In this document: positions 1-7,008 of the stretch, in pieces
Layout: every line of letters begins with the position of its first letter
Position numbering within the stretch: position 1 is the stretch's first letter
Assembly (NCBI GenBank): GCA_023229795.1
Contig: JALNYP010000065.1
Span: 1-21,792, forward strand
Length of the DNA: 21,792 bases
Source of the DNA: Syntrophobacterales bacterium
GTDB taxonomy: Bacteria; Desulfobacterota; Desulfobaccia; Desulfobaccales; 0-14-0-80-60-11
Reading direction: 5' to 3'
Position numbers and translations under genes: made by a program
The notes under the pieces: model-generated
The model's database searches: none
Seen by the model: only the letters and a program-made list of their open reading frames with translations
Told to the model about the DNA's origin: nothing

Positions 1-76
1 TCCCCCTTTTTCAAAGGGGGACTTTTAGAGCAATTCCTTGTAGTTCCCCCCTTTGACAAAGGGGGGTTAGGGGGGA
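1..76. repeat. Intergenic palindromic repeats of the CCCCCTTT/AAAGGGGG type
   Basis: Two imperfect palindromes stand close together. Positions 1-21 read as a run of C and T followed by its complement (TCCCCCTTT...AAAGGGGGA). Positions 44-67 repeat the design with a short GACA-like centre, and a G-rich tail follows to about 76. Such C5-6 T3 / A3 G5-6 elements are common dispersed intergenic repeats in deltaproteobacterial and cyanobacterial genomes (general knowledge). No gene is visible between this element and the end of comEC at 213. The first copy may be cut by the window edge. Confidence 0.6.
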
Positions 77-175
77 TTTTGGTTTTTTGAGCATGTGCCC
101 TAACGGAAAAAACTTTTGGCATCGCTATAGCCAATCTAAACCGCAATATTTCGACAATTCGTCATTATTTTTCCT

Positions 176-210
176 AAAACCCAACACCCAACACCCAGAA
201 CCCAGAACCC
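176..210. repeat. Five-unit heptamer tandem repeat (GGGTTCT family) at the comEC 3' end
   Basis: Read on the minus strand, the block is GGGTTCT twice, GGGTGTT twice and GGGTTTT once, exactly 7 nt apart. It begins 2 nt after the comEC stop codon (TAG, complement of 213-215). The same heptamer family recurs at 15259-15293. The region between this block and the palindromes at the left edge (77-175) is AT-richer, and I see no gene in it. Confidence 0.8.
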
Positions 211-212
211 GC

Positions 213-2741
213 CTAGGGCCGCCACTGCCGGACCGTGACCCCGGAGTCGGCCAGGTAGAGGCTCACCGCCCCCTCCCGGGTGTATTGGCAGGGCACGGGC
301 CAGGTGGTCCGGGTGCCCCCAAAAGGGCGGCTGTCTCCATAGATTACTACTTGCCGGGGCTTAAAGCTGGCCATGAGCAGATTACGTCCCCGGGGATTGG
401 CCAGTTCGGCGGGCAGGACTAACGCCTCCAAAGGTCCGGCGGCCTTCGGTAAATCATAGCCCGCCAGGTCCCGGCCCGGCGGGATCAACAGCACCCGGCG
501 GCCCTGATAGGCGAGTTCCAGGGCCAGCCCCGCGTCCCGGCCCAGGCTGACGTATTTTATGGCCGCGCCGCCGAGGTTAGCCGGGGCCTGATCCCACTCC
601 AGGGACCGGGGCACTGCCCCGCGCTCTCCCAGATAATTGCGGAGGTCCCAGAACTGCGGCCCCTCCCGACCTCGCCGGCCGGACCAATACGACCCCACCT
701 GGAACTGCTCCGCCAGTTGGCGTAATTCGCCGGCGTTATCCTCGTTCAGGTTCAGGGCCAGCACCAGGTCCAGGCGCCTGAACTGGCGCCAATGGCAATA
801 AGCCGGCAACGGGCCCCACTCCGGGGAGGGATGGCCGGGCCAAACCGGCGCCGCCGCGGACACCGCCAGGCGGCGGTTCTCCGGGCTCACCGCCAGCACT
901 CTCAGCCCCCCGTAGGCGTCCAGACAGGTCACTTCCAGGGTCCGAGAGACCGTGGCCAAGGGCAGGGCCGCGGCGGTAATCAACACCACGCTCGCCAGGC
1001 CGGCCCCGGCCCAAGTCAGATAGGTGCGTCGGGGCGCGAAGATCAGGAACAAAATGAGATAGTAGAGGCCGATCTCCAGCCAGGTGGGGGTGGGCATGAT
1101 GATGGCGCTGCCGGGAACCTGGGCCCCCCAGACGACGGTTTGATAGCCGAGCCACAGGGGGACCTTGCCCAGCGCCAGCAGGGCCTGGGCCACCGCCGGC
1201 AGGGACAGGGCCTGGGCGAACACCGCGGCTTCCCCCAAGGGCAGGGCCAGGAGCAGAAACAGGGGGATGGCCGCATAATTAATTAAAAAGCCCAGGAGAG
1301 AGACTATCTGGAAATAGGCGGCCACCAGGGGCGCAGTAGCCAGGGTGGCCACCAGCGAGACCGCCAGCCATTCTTTGGCAGGGAGCGCCAAACGCTTAGC
1401 CCAATACGCCAGGTTCACCCATAGGTTCTGGAAATAGGCTGGCACCAGTGGCGCGGTGGCCAGGATGGCCATTAGGGAGAGCGTTAGCGCCACCAACCCT
1501 TTGGCCAAAAAATCCCCCAAAGCCATTGAACGATTGCCGCCCCAGCCAATCTCGGGCACGACCTTGACCAACCGCGGCACCAAGTAGATCAAGGCGGCTA
1601 CCGCCACAAAGGAGAGCTGGAAAGAGATGGCAAACAGGCGCAGCGGAGTAAGGCTCAGAATGACCAGGGCCGCCAGGGCCAGGGCGCTCCAGACTTCGCC
1701 GGGCCGCCCCAGGAAGACCAGGAGCAGGTAGGCCAGCACCATGACCTCGGCCCGCTGGGTGGAAGGCGAGCCCCCCGCCACCCAGGCATAGGCCACCACG
1801 GGAAACACCGACAGCAGGGTGGCGATCTTGTAGGCGTTGAGCCGCAGGAGCAGCCAGGGAAACCGCCGCAGGAGCCAGAAACTGAGAAAAAAGGTGACCG
1901 CGGCCACCATCCCTAAGTGCAGCCCGTTAATGACCAGCAGGTGGCTGGTGCCGGTGCGGGCGAAATTTTGGCGCATCTCCCGGGTGACCTCGCCCTGGTC
2001 CCCCAGGAGCATGGCCAGATAGATGGCCCGGCAGGTCGGGTCCAGCCCCCGCAACTGTTGCCGGATACCGCCCCGGAGCCTCTCCCCCCAGGGATAGGCG
2101 TCGGTGGCGGTCAGGAAGATCAGATGGCTGGGGTCGGAAAGCCGCACCTCCCGGAAAATCCCGTCCGCGGCCAGATAGCGGGGGCGATCGAAGGTCCCGG
2201 GGTTGTTCAGCTTCCCGGGAGGACGCAGGCGGCCGCTGATCACCAGGCCGGTGCCCACCGGCGGGACCTCCAGCGCCGGGGCCAGCACCAGGACCTGGCC
2301 GGTGACCGGGCGCCAGCCCCAGGGACTGCGCCAGGCCTCGGCTTCCATAAAGAGCTGGACCCGCCCCTCCCCCAGCCGGCCCGGACGGGACAGATGGCCC
2401 CACAACGTCAGGTTGCGATTTTCGGGCAAATGCGCCACGTGCCCCGGCGGAAACCACGGCTGGCTGGCCTGCTGATAGGAAGCTGCTCCCAGGAGCCCGA
2501 AAAATAGCAGGGGCAGGAGGCGCACCGGCCGCCGCCGCCACCAGAGGAGCGCCAGCCCGACCCAAAGGAGGATCAGCCCCGCGGCCAGGACGATGCCCGG
2601 CAGGCGCAGGCCCCAGGCCGGGGCGGCGATCCCCGCCATCAGGGCCAGGGTCACCGGCACCAGAGGCCGGGCCACCGCCCGCGACTCTCGGGTCACCTCG
2701 TTTGCCTGTTCCTGGGGTTCGTCCGAAGTTGGGAAAAGCAT
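213..2741 (-). CDS. comEC: ComEC/Rec2-family DNA-uptake channel with degenerate C-terminal domain
   Basis: This is an 842-residue polytopic membrane protein. ComEC moves single-stranded DNA across the inner membrane during natural transformation. Domains in order: two N-terminal membrane segments (about 28-70), an OB-fold-like extracytoplasmic domain (about 105-210, with RPPGKLNNPGTFDRPRYL), the competence domain with the signature SHLLVINGLHLGM (about 266-278) and many membrane helices, then a C-terminal metallo-beta-lactamase-like region from about 600. In that last region the family HxHxDH metal motif is replaced by N664-L-N666-E-D668-N669, and no VGQGD-type strand is visible. The protein also holds an internal duplication of an ATAPLV-AYFQ membrane segment. 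Length is normal for the family. The start is the most upstream ATG; no strong Shine-Dalgarno or promoter was seen, so it is uncertain. DNA translocation could still work, but a nuclease role for the tail looks unlikely. Confidence 0.9.
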   Translation of the reverse strand: MLFPTSDEPQEQANEVTRESRAVARPLVPVTLALMAGIAAPAWGLRLPGIVLAAGLILLWVGLALLWWRRRPVRLLPLLFFGLLGAASYQQASQPWFPPGHVAHLPENRNLTLWGHLSRPGRLGEGRVQLFMEAEAWRSPWGWRPVTGQVLVLAPALEVPPVGTGLVISGRLRPPGKLNNPGTFDRPRYLAADGIFREVRLSDPSHLIFLTATDAYPWGERLRGGIRQQLRGLDPTCRAIYLAMLLGDQGEVTREMRQNFARTGTSHLLVINGLHLGMVAAVTFFLSFWLLRRFPWLLLRLNAYKIATLLSVFPVVAYAWVAGGSPSTQRAEVMVLAYLLLVFLGRPGEVWSALALAALVILSLTPLRLFAISFQLSFVAVAALIYLVPRLVKVVPEIGWGGNRSMALGDFLAKGLVALTLSLMAILATAPLVPAYFQNLWVNLAYWAKRLALPAKEWLAVSLVATLATAPLVAAYFQIVSLLGFLINYAAIPLFLLLALPLGEAAVFAQALSLPAVAQALLALGKVPLWLGYQTVVWGAQVPGSAIIMPTPTWLEIGLYYLILFLIFAPRRTYLTWAGAGLASVVLITAAALPLATVSRTLEVTCLDAYGGLRVLAVSPENRRLAVSAAAPVWPGHPSPEWGPLPAYCHWRQFRRLDLVLALNLNEDNAGELRQLAEQFQVGSYWSGRRGREGPQFWDLRNYLGERGAVPRSLEWDQAPANLGGAAIKYVSLGRDAGLALELAYQGRRVLLIPPGRDLAGYDLPKAAGPLEALVLPAELANPRGRNLLMASFKPRQVVIYGDSRPFGGTRTTWPVPCQYTREGAVSLYLADSGVTVRQWRP
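1311..1480 (-). repeat. Internal tandem duplication inside comEC (120-nt period)
   Basis: Positions 1311-1360 and 1431-1480 match at 41 of 50 bases by direct comparison, offset by exactly 120 nt (40 codons, in frame). The encoded segments are ATAPLVPAYFQ and ATAPLVAAYFQ, each inside a hydrophobic helix, with AK-containing lead-ins in both. The similarity fades beyond about 55 nt. ComEC proteins normally have one segment of this kind in this place, followed by a helix and an IPLF-like stretch, so this looks like a local duplication. Confidence 0.75.
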
Positions 2742-2917
2742 ACGAGACCATCCATGGTCGGGGGTTGCCGGAAATCAATGGTTCAACAGTACAACACCTT
2801 CCTACGCTTGACAAATAATCTTTATAAGGACCGCGTAAAGATTCTATAAATGTTTATTAAGAATAATCGCGAAGATGTTCATGCGCCTTCGCTTCCCCCG
2901 AGAGCATAAAAACGCCG

Positions 2918-2941
2918 GTAGGGCGGGCGTCCTCGCCCGCC
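2918..2941. repeat. REP-like palindrome GGCGGGC-N6-GCCCGCC
   Basis: A perfect 7-bp inverted repeat (2922-2928 and 2935-2941) with a 6-nt loop, preceded by GTAG. It lies in the 276-nt gap between the divergent comEC and lytic transglycosylase genes. The same palindrome with a different 6-nt loop occurs at 20526-20545. No T-run follows, so it is read as a dispersed REP-like element and not as a terminator. Confidence 0.65.
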
Positions 2942-2980
2942 ACCATTCGCTGAAAAATCAGGGGAAGGCGCGCCTCAGGC

Positions 2981-3009
2981 TTGACAAAAACCTCAAAATA
3001 GCGCATAGA
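2981..3009 (+). promoter_or_regulatory. Candidate promoter of the lytic transglycosylase gene
   Basis: A consensus -35 box TTGACA (2981-2986) is followed after 17 nt by CATAGA (3004-3009), a weak -10 with 3 of 6 matches. The expected transcription start falls at about 3016-3018, practically at the ATG at 3018. No Shine-Dalgarno sequence precedes that ATG, so the transcript could be leaderless. Inference only. Confidence 0.4.
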
Positions 3010-3017
3010 CATAGGCT

Positions 3018-3869
3018 ATGAGGAGAATTTTATTCATCCTGGCCGGGCTGGTGGCCGGGTTGGCCCTGGTGGGGTCGGCCCTGGCCGCGCCCAAGATCCT
3101 GTCGCATGACGGCAGCCTGGTCATCCAGGGCAGTGACGCCAGGCAGGCCAAGAAAAAAGCGGGGTCGGAGGATACGCTCTACGACCTCCTGGGCCAGGAA
3201 GTGCAAGTCTATATTTTCAATAACCGGACCCGGGTCTGGCCCCGGGTATATACGCACTCGTCGGCCCCGGCCGCCTGGCAAGGGCGCCTGCCCCCCCGGG
3301 ACCCCCGGGTCGAGGCCTTGATCGGCAAATATTCCCAGATGTACGGCGTGGACCCGACCCTGGTGCGGGCGGTGATGCGCCACGAATCGGGGTTCAATCC
3401 CGCCGCGGTCTCCCCCAAGGGGGCTCAGGGGCTGATGCAGCTCATGCCCGGCACGGCCGCGCTCATGGGGGTGAGAGACCCCCTCGACCCGGAGCAGAAT
3501 ATCGCCGGGGGCGTGGGATATCTGCGGCAATGCCTGGACCGCTTCCAGCACAATGTGCCCCTGGCCGTGGCCGCCTATAACGCCGGACCCGAGAGCGTGG
3601 CCCGGTGCGGCGCCATCCCCCCCTACCAGGAAACCCAGGTCTTCGTGAACAACGTCATGGGGAGCTATACGGGGCAAAGCGGCCTCCCCGCCGCCAAAGC
3701 CGGCGCGCCGGCGCCGGGTAAAGACGCCCAACCGGCGAAAAAGGTGTCCAAGCTAGCCGCCTCACCTGCAGACCAGGCCCCCGAAGTCCGCCGCCGTCCC
3801 CGTCCCAAGATCATTGAGGTCAGGTCCCGCCGGCTCAAATCTCAAGATATCGCCGCCGAGTCCGAATAG
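3018..3869 (+). CDS. Secreted lytic transglycosylase (SLT domain)
   Basis: This 283-residue protein probably cleaves the glycan strands of peptidoglycan in the periplasm. A classic signal peptide (basic MRR, hydrophobic core, cleavage near SALA/AP at residue 24) is followed by a short linker domain and a Slt/MltC-type catalytic domain at about 95-215. The catalytic glutamate is E123 in MRHESGFNP. It is followed by the family motifs GAQGLMQLMPGTA, NIAGGVGYL and AVAAYNAGP. The C-terminal 70 residues are rich in Ala, Pro, Lys and Arg and look disordered; their function is unknown. The ATG at 3018 is chosen because it gives the signal peptide. An AGGAG lies just inside the gene, not before it. 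The gene stands alone between two minus-strand genes. Confidence 0.9.
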   Translation: MRRILFILAGLVAGLALVGSALAAPKILSHDGSLVIQGSDARQAKKKAGSEDTLYDLLGQEVQVYIFNNRTRVWPRVYTHSSAPAAWQGRLPPRDPRVEALIGKYSQMYGVDPTLVRAVMRHESGFNPAAVSPKGAQGLMQLMPGTAALMGVRDPLDPEQNIAGGVGYLRQCLDRFQHNVPLAVAAYNAGPESVARCGAIPPYQETQVFVNNVMGSYTGQSGLPAAKAGAPAPGKDAQPAKKVSKLAASPADQAPEVRRRPRPKIIEVRSRRLKSQDIAAESE

Positions 3870-3943
3870 GCTCATCCCGCTCCCACGGCCTGTTGAATTG
3901 TCTCCCGTCGATGGGCTGAAGGTCTGCCCCGCTGCTTCACCTA

Positions 3944-3978
3944 AGCTGAAAGCTGACCGCTGATAGCTAACAGCTGCT
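3944..3978. repeat. Five-unit heptamer tandem repeat (AGCTGAN family) abutting a stop codon
   Basis: The five units read AGCTGAA, AGCTGAC, CGCTGAT, AGCTAAC and AGCTGCT, exactly 7 nt apart. The block touches the TAA stop codon (complement of 3979-3981) of the mechanosensitive channel gene. The remaining 74 nt towards the lytic transglycosylase stop show nothing recognisable. Confidence 0.8.
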
Positions 3979-6573
3979 TTACTCTTCCTCCGGCTTCACC
4001 GGCGGGCCGGGCCATTCCTTGATCCGCAGGTCCCGCTGGGGGACGGGTATCTCGATGCCGTGCTCCTTAAAGGCTTCGATGATAGCGCTGTTCAGCTCAT
4101 GGGTGGCGGGGACGCGGTCAGCCGGAATCCGCAGGAACACCCAGATGGTGAAGTCCAGGGAACTATCCCCGTAGACCGCGAAATAGACCTCGGGAGGCGG
4201 CTCCGGCACTACTCGGGGATTGGCCCGGCAAATCTCCAGGAGCAATTGCGTCACCTGGCGCACATCGGCATTGTAGGAAACCCCGATCTTCAAGGTGAGG
4301 CGGTTAATGCCCGGCCCATAGTGGGTCCAGTTCAGGACCTTGTTGGAAACCAGCTCGGAGTTGGGAATCACCAGGACATAGCGGTCAAAGGTCTCGAAGA
4401 TGGTGCTGCGGACCCGGATCTCCTTGACCCGCCCCCATTGGCCGTCGATTACCAGCATATCCCCCACCTTGATGGGCCGCTCAAACAGGAGAATAAGACC
4501 GCTCAGGAAGTTATTGACAATATTCTGGAGGCCGAAGCCGATGCCCACGCCCAGGGCCCCGGCCACCAGGGCCAGGTTGGTCAGGGGAAATCCCAGGAGG
4601 TTCAGGGCGATCATCCCTGCCAGGATCAGGATGACGTAATGCAGGGTGGTGGAGATGGTATATTGCACTCCCGGATCCAGGGCGGTGTGAGGGAAGATGC
4701 GGGCCGCGGCCAGGCTGCGGCCCAACCGGGACACAAAGGACCCCAGGTAAAGGACGAGAATGGCGCCTCCGACATTGAGGGGAGTCAGCTTTACCGGTCC
4801 CAGGGTGGGTCCCCAGGTGACCCACCGGAAGGCCCAGGCCACCTGTCCGGGTTTGATTCCCCAGGCGTTGAGGGACCACAGGACCACGGCCGCTCCCAGC
4901 ACCAGTGATAAGACCCAGCGGCTGAGAACATAGATTTTCCGGATCAATTCCGCCTTGGCCGGATAGCGGAAGGTAGCCCGCCCTTCTTGGGGATGCAAGA
5001 GGTGGCGCAGGATGACCTCGCCCATCAGCCACAGGAACCACAGGACCACCATGGCCAGCAGAGTCCAGGCGGCCGCCTGGGCCAGGTAGAGGGAGAGATT
5101 CTGGAATCCCAGGAGATCGGCCAGCACGATGACCACCAACAGGAAGAGGACCAGACCCCGCAGGGCCAGGCTGACCGCGGGCCGGTGCAGCCAGGTGGGC
5201 TCCGAGAGTTCCGGCAGGAGGCGGTTCAGATAATGGCGGCGGCAGAGCCACCAGATCCAAACGAGAACCCCCAGCAGGAAGAAGTGGGCCACGAATAGAC
5301 GGCTGCCTTCGGGAAAATCCAGCAGGACGGCGTTCTGCAACCCGAAAAAACCCGCCAACAAATAAAGCAGGAAGAGCTTCAGAGAGCGCCGGTAAAACCT
5401 GGCAGTGCGTTGACCCAGGGCGAGGACGCCTCCCGCCGCCTTGCCGGCAAAAAACGCCTGGATCCACTGCCAGGTCAGGCGCAGGGCCCAGAGCGTGGCC
5501 AGGATGGCCAGGATGAGTTGGGCCGGGGCGGAGCCCATCAGACTAAAGGTCCAAAAAAACAGGCCCACCCACAGAATCAAGCCCAGACCGAACAGGTTGG
5601 CGATCATAATCCGGCCCAGGACATACAGGGAGAGCAGGTGCAAGTCGTCGGTCTGGGCGCGCCAGCGTTTGAAGCGTCCGGCCACCAGGCCGTTAAGCCT
5701 ACGAGTGCTCCACCCCAGCAGGATAATGAACCCCAGCAGACCCAAGAGGGGGGCCAGGCGCCCCCAGATAAAGGCGCTCAAGCGGCCGGATGTCATCAGG
5801 TTGCCCAGCCACTCCCAGCCCCGGGCCGGGAGGGCGGCCAGGTTCTGCCACACCCGGGCCATCTGTTCCCAGAAGGGCACCGCCTGGACCGGACGCTTCA
5901 GAAGTTCGGCTTTCCAGGCCTCCTCCAGTTTCTGCAACCGGGGAAGGACATCATCCAGGAGGGCCTTCTCGGTCTCCAGGAGTTGCCGCTGCTGCTGCAA
6001 TTGCTCCAGCACCTGGCTCATCAGCCCATCCCGGGTTCCCGCCAGGTTCAGATACGCCAGGTAGGATTGTTGCAGCGCCGGCGTCACCGCCTGGGGGTCT
6101 TTGGTCTGGATGATGCTGAGCTGCATCCTTAAGACGTTTTGCGACTCAATCTGAACTTGCCGGTCTCCCTTGATGGCCTCGATCTCCCGATCCAGGTCCT
6201 TGAGGCCCTGCTGCACGGCTTTGGCCTGGTCGCCATACGTGGCCAGGTACTCCTGCACCTGGACCAGCGCCGGCTTCTCCAAGATGAGGCCCGTCTTCAG
6301 GGAGGCCACCGCGACCTGGAGATCATCCAGTTCCTGCCGGGTGCGGGTCACCTGTTGGCTAGCAGCCGCCAGCCGGGAGTCCCACTCCTTGATGTCCTCG
6401 TCCAGCCGGGTCAGCCCCTTGGCAAATCCCCGGGTCAAGGCCTGGGGCGAGGACGCCTCCTTCTCCGGCTGCACCGTGGGGACTGCCTGGCCCCGAGCCG
6501 GTCCGGCCCCTGCCAGACACCCGGCCACCAGTAGGGCTACCACCAGCCGATACGCCGAACCTTTTAGGGACAT
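3979..6573 (-). CDS. Large MscS-family mechanosensitive channel (MscK-like architecture)
   Basis: This 864-residue inner-membrane protein probably releases solutes on hypo-osmotic shock. Domains in order: a signal peptide; a periplasmic helical/coiled-coil region (about 35-225, rich in Q, L and E); roughly eleven hydrophobic segments from about 260 to 690; and the MscS core. The pore helix and beta domain read GVGIGFGLQNIVNNFLSG, then ERPIKVGDMLVIDG, then VRSTIFETFDRYVLVIPNSE (about 670-745), with a typical alpha/beta C-terminus. The length and periplasmic part resemble MscK/YbiO-type and not minimal MscS. The signal peptide contains LVAGC (residues 15-19), a possible lipobox, but an AxA-like site (GQA-VP) is equally plausible. 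AGGAG precedes the ATG at good distance. It is divergent from the magnesium operon and ends at a heptamer repeat. Confidence 0.92.
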   Translation of the reverse strand: MSLKGSAYRLVVALLVAGCLAGAGPARGQAVPTVQPEKEASSPQALTRGFAKGLTRLDEDIKEWDSRLAAASQQVTRTRQELDDLQVAVASLKTGLILEKPALVQVQEYLATYGDQAKAVQQGLKDLDREIEAIKGDRQVQIESQNVLRMQLSIIQTKDPQAVTPALQQSYLAYLNLAGTRDGLMSQVLEQLQQQRQLLETEKALLDDVLPRLQKLEEAWKAELLKRPVQAVPFWEQMARVWQNLAALPARGWEWLGNLMTSGRLSAFIWGRLAPLLGLLGFIILLGWSTRRLNGLVAGRFKRWRAQTDDLHLLSLYVLGRIMIANLFGLGLILWVGLFFWTFSLMGSAPAQLILAILATLWALRLTWQWIQAFFAGKAAGGVLALGQRTARFYRRSLKLFLLYLLAGFFGLQNAVLLDFPEGSRLFVAHFFLLGVLVWIWWLCRRHYLNRLLPELSEPTWLHRPAVSLALRGLVLFLLVVIVLADLLGFQNLSLYLAQAAAWTLLAMVVLWFLWLMGEVILRHLLHPQEGRATFRYPAKAELIRKIYVLSRWVLSLVLGAAVVLWSLNAWGIKPGQVAWAFRWVTWGPTLGPVKLTPLNVGGAILVLYLGSFVSRLGRSLAAARIFPHTALDPGVQYTISTTLHYVILILAGMIALNLLGFPLTNLALVAGALGVGIGFGLQNIVNNFLSGLILLFERPIKVGDMLVIDGQWGRVKEIRVRSTIFETFDRYVLVIPNSELVSNKVLNWTHYGPGINRLTLKIGVSYNADVRQVTQLLLEICRANPRVVPEPPPEVYFAVYGDSSLDFTIWVFLRIPADRVPATHELNSAIIEAFKEHGIEIPVPQRDLRIKEWPGPPVKPEEE

Positions 6574-6604
6574 GGGAACTCCTGGAAATTTTTCTTCATG
6601 CTTA

Positions 6605-6634
6605 AATATATAGGTAAATGGCCCGATTGCACAA
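6605..6634 (-). promoter_or_regulatory. Candidate promoter of the mechanosensitive channel gene
   Basis: On the minus strand TTGTGC (complement of 6629-6634) is followed after 18 nt by TATATT (complement of 6605-6610, 5 of 6 to consensus). The predicted transcript has a leader of about 25 nt that contains the AGGAG ribosome binding site. The -35 match is weak. Confidence 0.4.
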
Positions 6635-6700
6635 CCGCCGGGCGGGGGCGAGCCCCGGAGCCTCTGCGTTAGAGCAAGCGCCGCAGTTTCTCCTTGGTCG

Positions 6701-6721
6701 CCCGGGATCGGGATTCCCGGG
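6701..6721. promoter_or_regulatory. Inverted repeat abutting the -35 box of the magnesium operon
   Basis: CCCGGGA (6701-6707) and TCCCGGG (6715-6721) form a perfect 7-bp inverted repeat with a 7-nt spacer. It ends directly before TTGACA at 6722. The position fits an operator or activator site, but it could also be a chance GC palindrome. No T-run follows it on either strand. Confidence 0.3.
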
Positions 6722-6750
6722 TTGACAGAAAGTTTTCCCTGGCTTACATT
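6722..6750 (+). promoter_or_regulatory. Promoter of the M-box operon
   Basis: A perfect TTGACA (6722-6727), a 17-nt spacer and TACATT (6745-6750, 4 of 6). Transcription would begin at about 6757, just at the 5' strand of the riboswitch P1 helix. This agreement supports both calls. Confidence 0.75.
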
Positions 6751-6757
6751 AATTTTA

Positions 6758-6921
6758 CCTCAGTTAGGTGAGGCTCCTGCATAAAAACAGGCCACTGCCC
6801 GGAAACGTCGAGAGACGCCAACGGGCCGAACAGGTACTACCGGCTTAAGGTTTTACTTAATGTGGCTGAGTAAATCGACTCTACGTTATGCAGTGCCGAA
6901 GCTCCACGAGTGAGGGAGGTC
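6758..6921 (+). promoter_or_regulatory. M-box (ykoK leader) magnesium riboswitch
   Basis: The leader carries the known M-box words in order: GTTAGGTGAGGCTCCTG (6763-6779), a GCCCG...CGGGC helix (6797-6801/6822-6826) enclosing CGTC-GAGA-GACG (6806-6817), GGCTTAAGG (6842-6850), then GCAGTGCC and AAGCTCCACGA (6890-6910). Long-range pairing closes the fold: CTGCATAA (6777-6784) with TTATGCAG (6886-6893), and P1 CCTCA (6758-6762) with TGAGG (6911-6915). M-boxes bind several Mg2+ ions and switch off Mg2+ transporter genes when Mg2+ is plentiful. An intrinsic terminator follows at 6944, and the downstream genes have Mg2+-transport character. Confidence 0.93.
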
Positions 6922-6943
6922 GGATGAATCGAGTCCTGTCGAG

Positions 6944-6975
6944 GGCCTTCCACCAACGTGGTAAGGCCTTTTTTT
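6944..6975 (+). terminator. Riboswitch-controlled intrinsic terminator
   Basis: The stem pairs 6944-6953 with 6958-6968 (one bulged T at 6962, loop CAAC) and is followed by seven T. An alternative pairing is visible: GGGAGGTC (6914-6921), which overlaps the 3' strand of P1, can pair with GGCCTTCC (6944-6951) over 8 positions, two of them G-U. P1 formation at high Mg2+ would therefore free the terminator, and loss of P1 would build the antiterminator. Confidence 0.9.
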
Positions 6976-7008
6976 ATGGTGCCAGCCGGCCTCGAGGGAG
7001 GGAAACCC

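Noticed and set aside
1927..2814. Overlapping minus-strand frame of 295 codons at the start of comEC
   Set aside because: Gly/Pro/Ala/Arg-rich translation without motifs; the comEC frame carries the family signatures over the same bases.
6510..6573. Lipoprotein assignment of the mechanosensitive channel from LVAGC
   Set aside because: The match is only to the minimal lipobox, and a normal signal peptidase site follows within 12 residues. Large MscS-type proteins are usually processed by the latter, so it is left open and not called.
6958..7008. Extension of the MgtE-N/CBS gene to a start at 6958
   Set aside because: It would begin in the terminator loop and has no ribosome site; the ATG at 7009 is preceded by GGGAGG.
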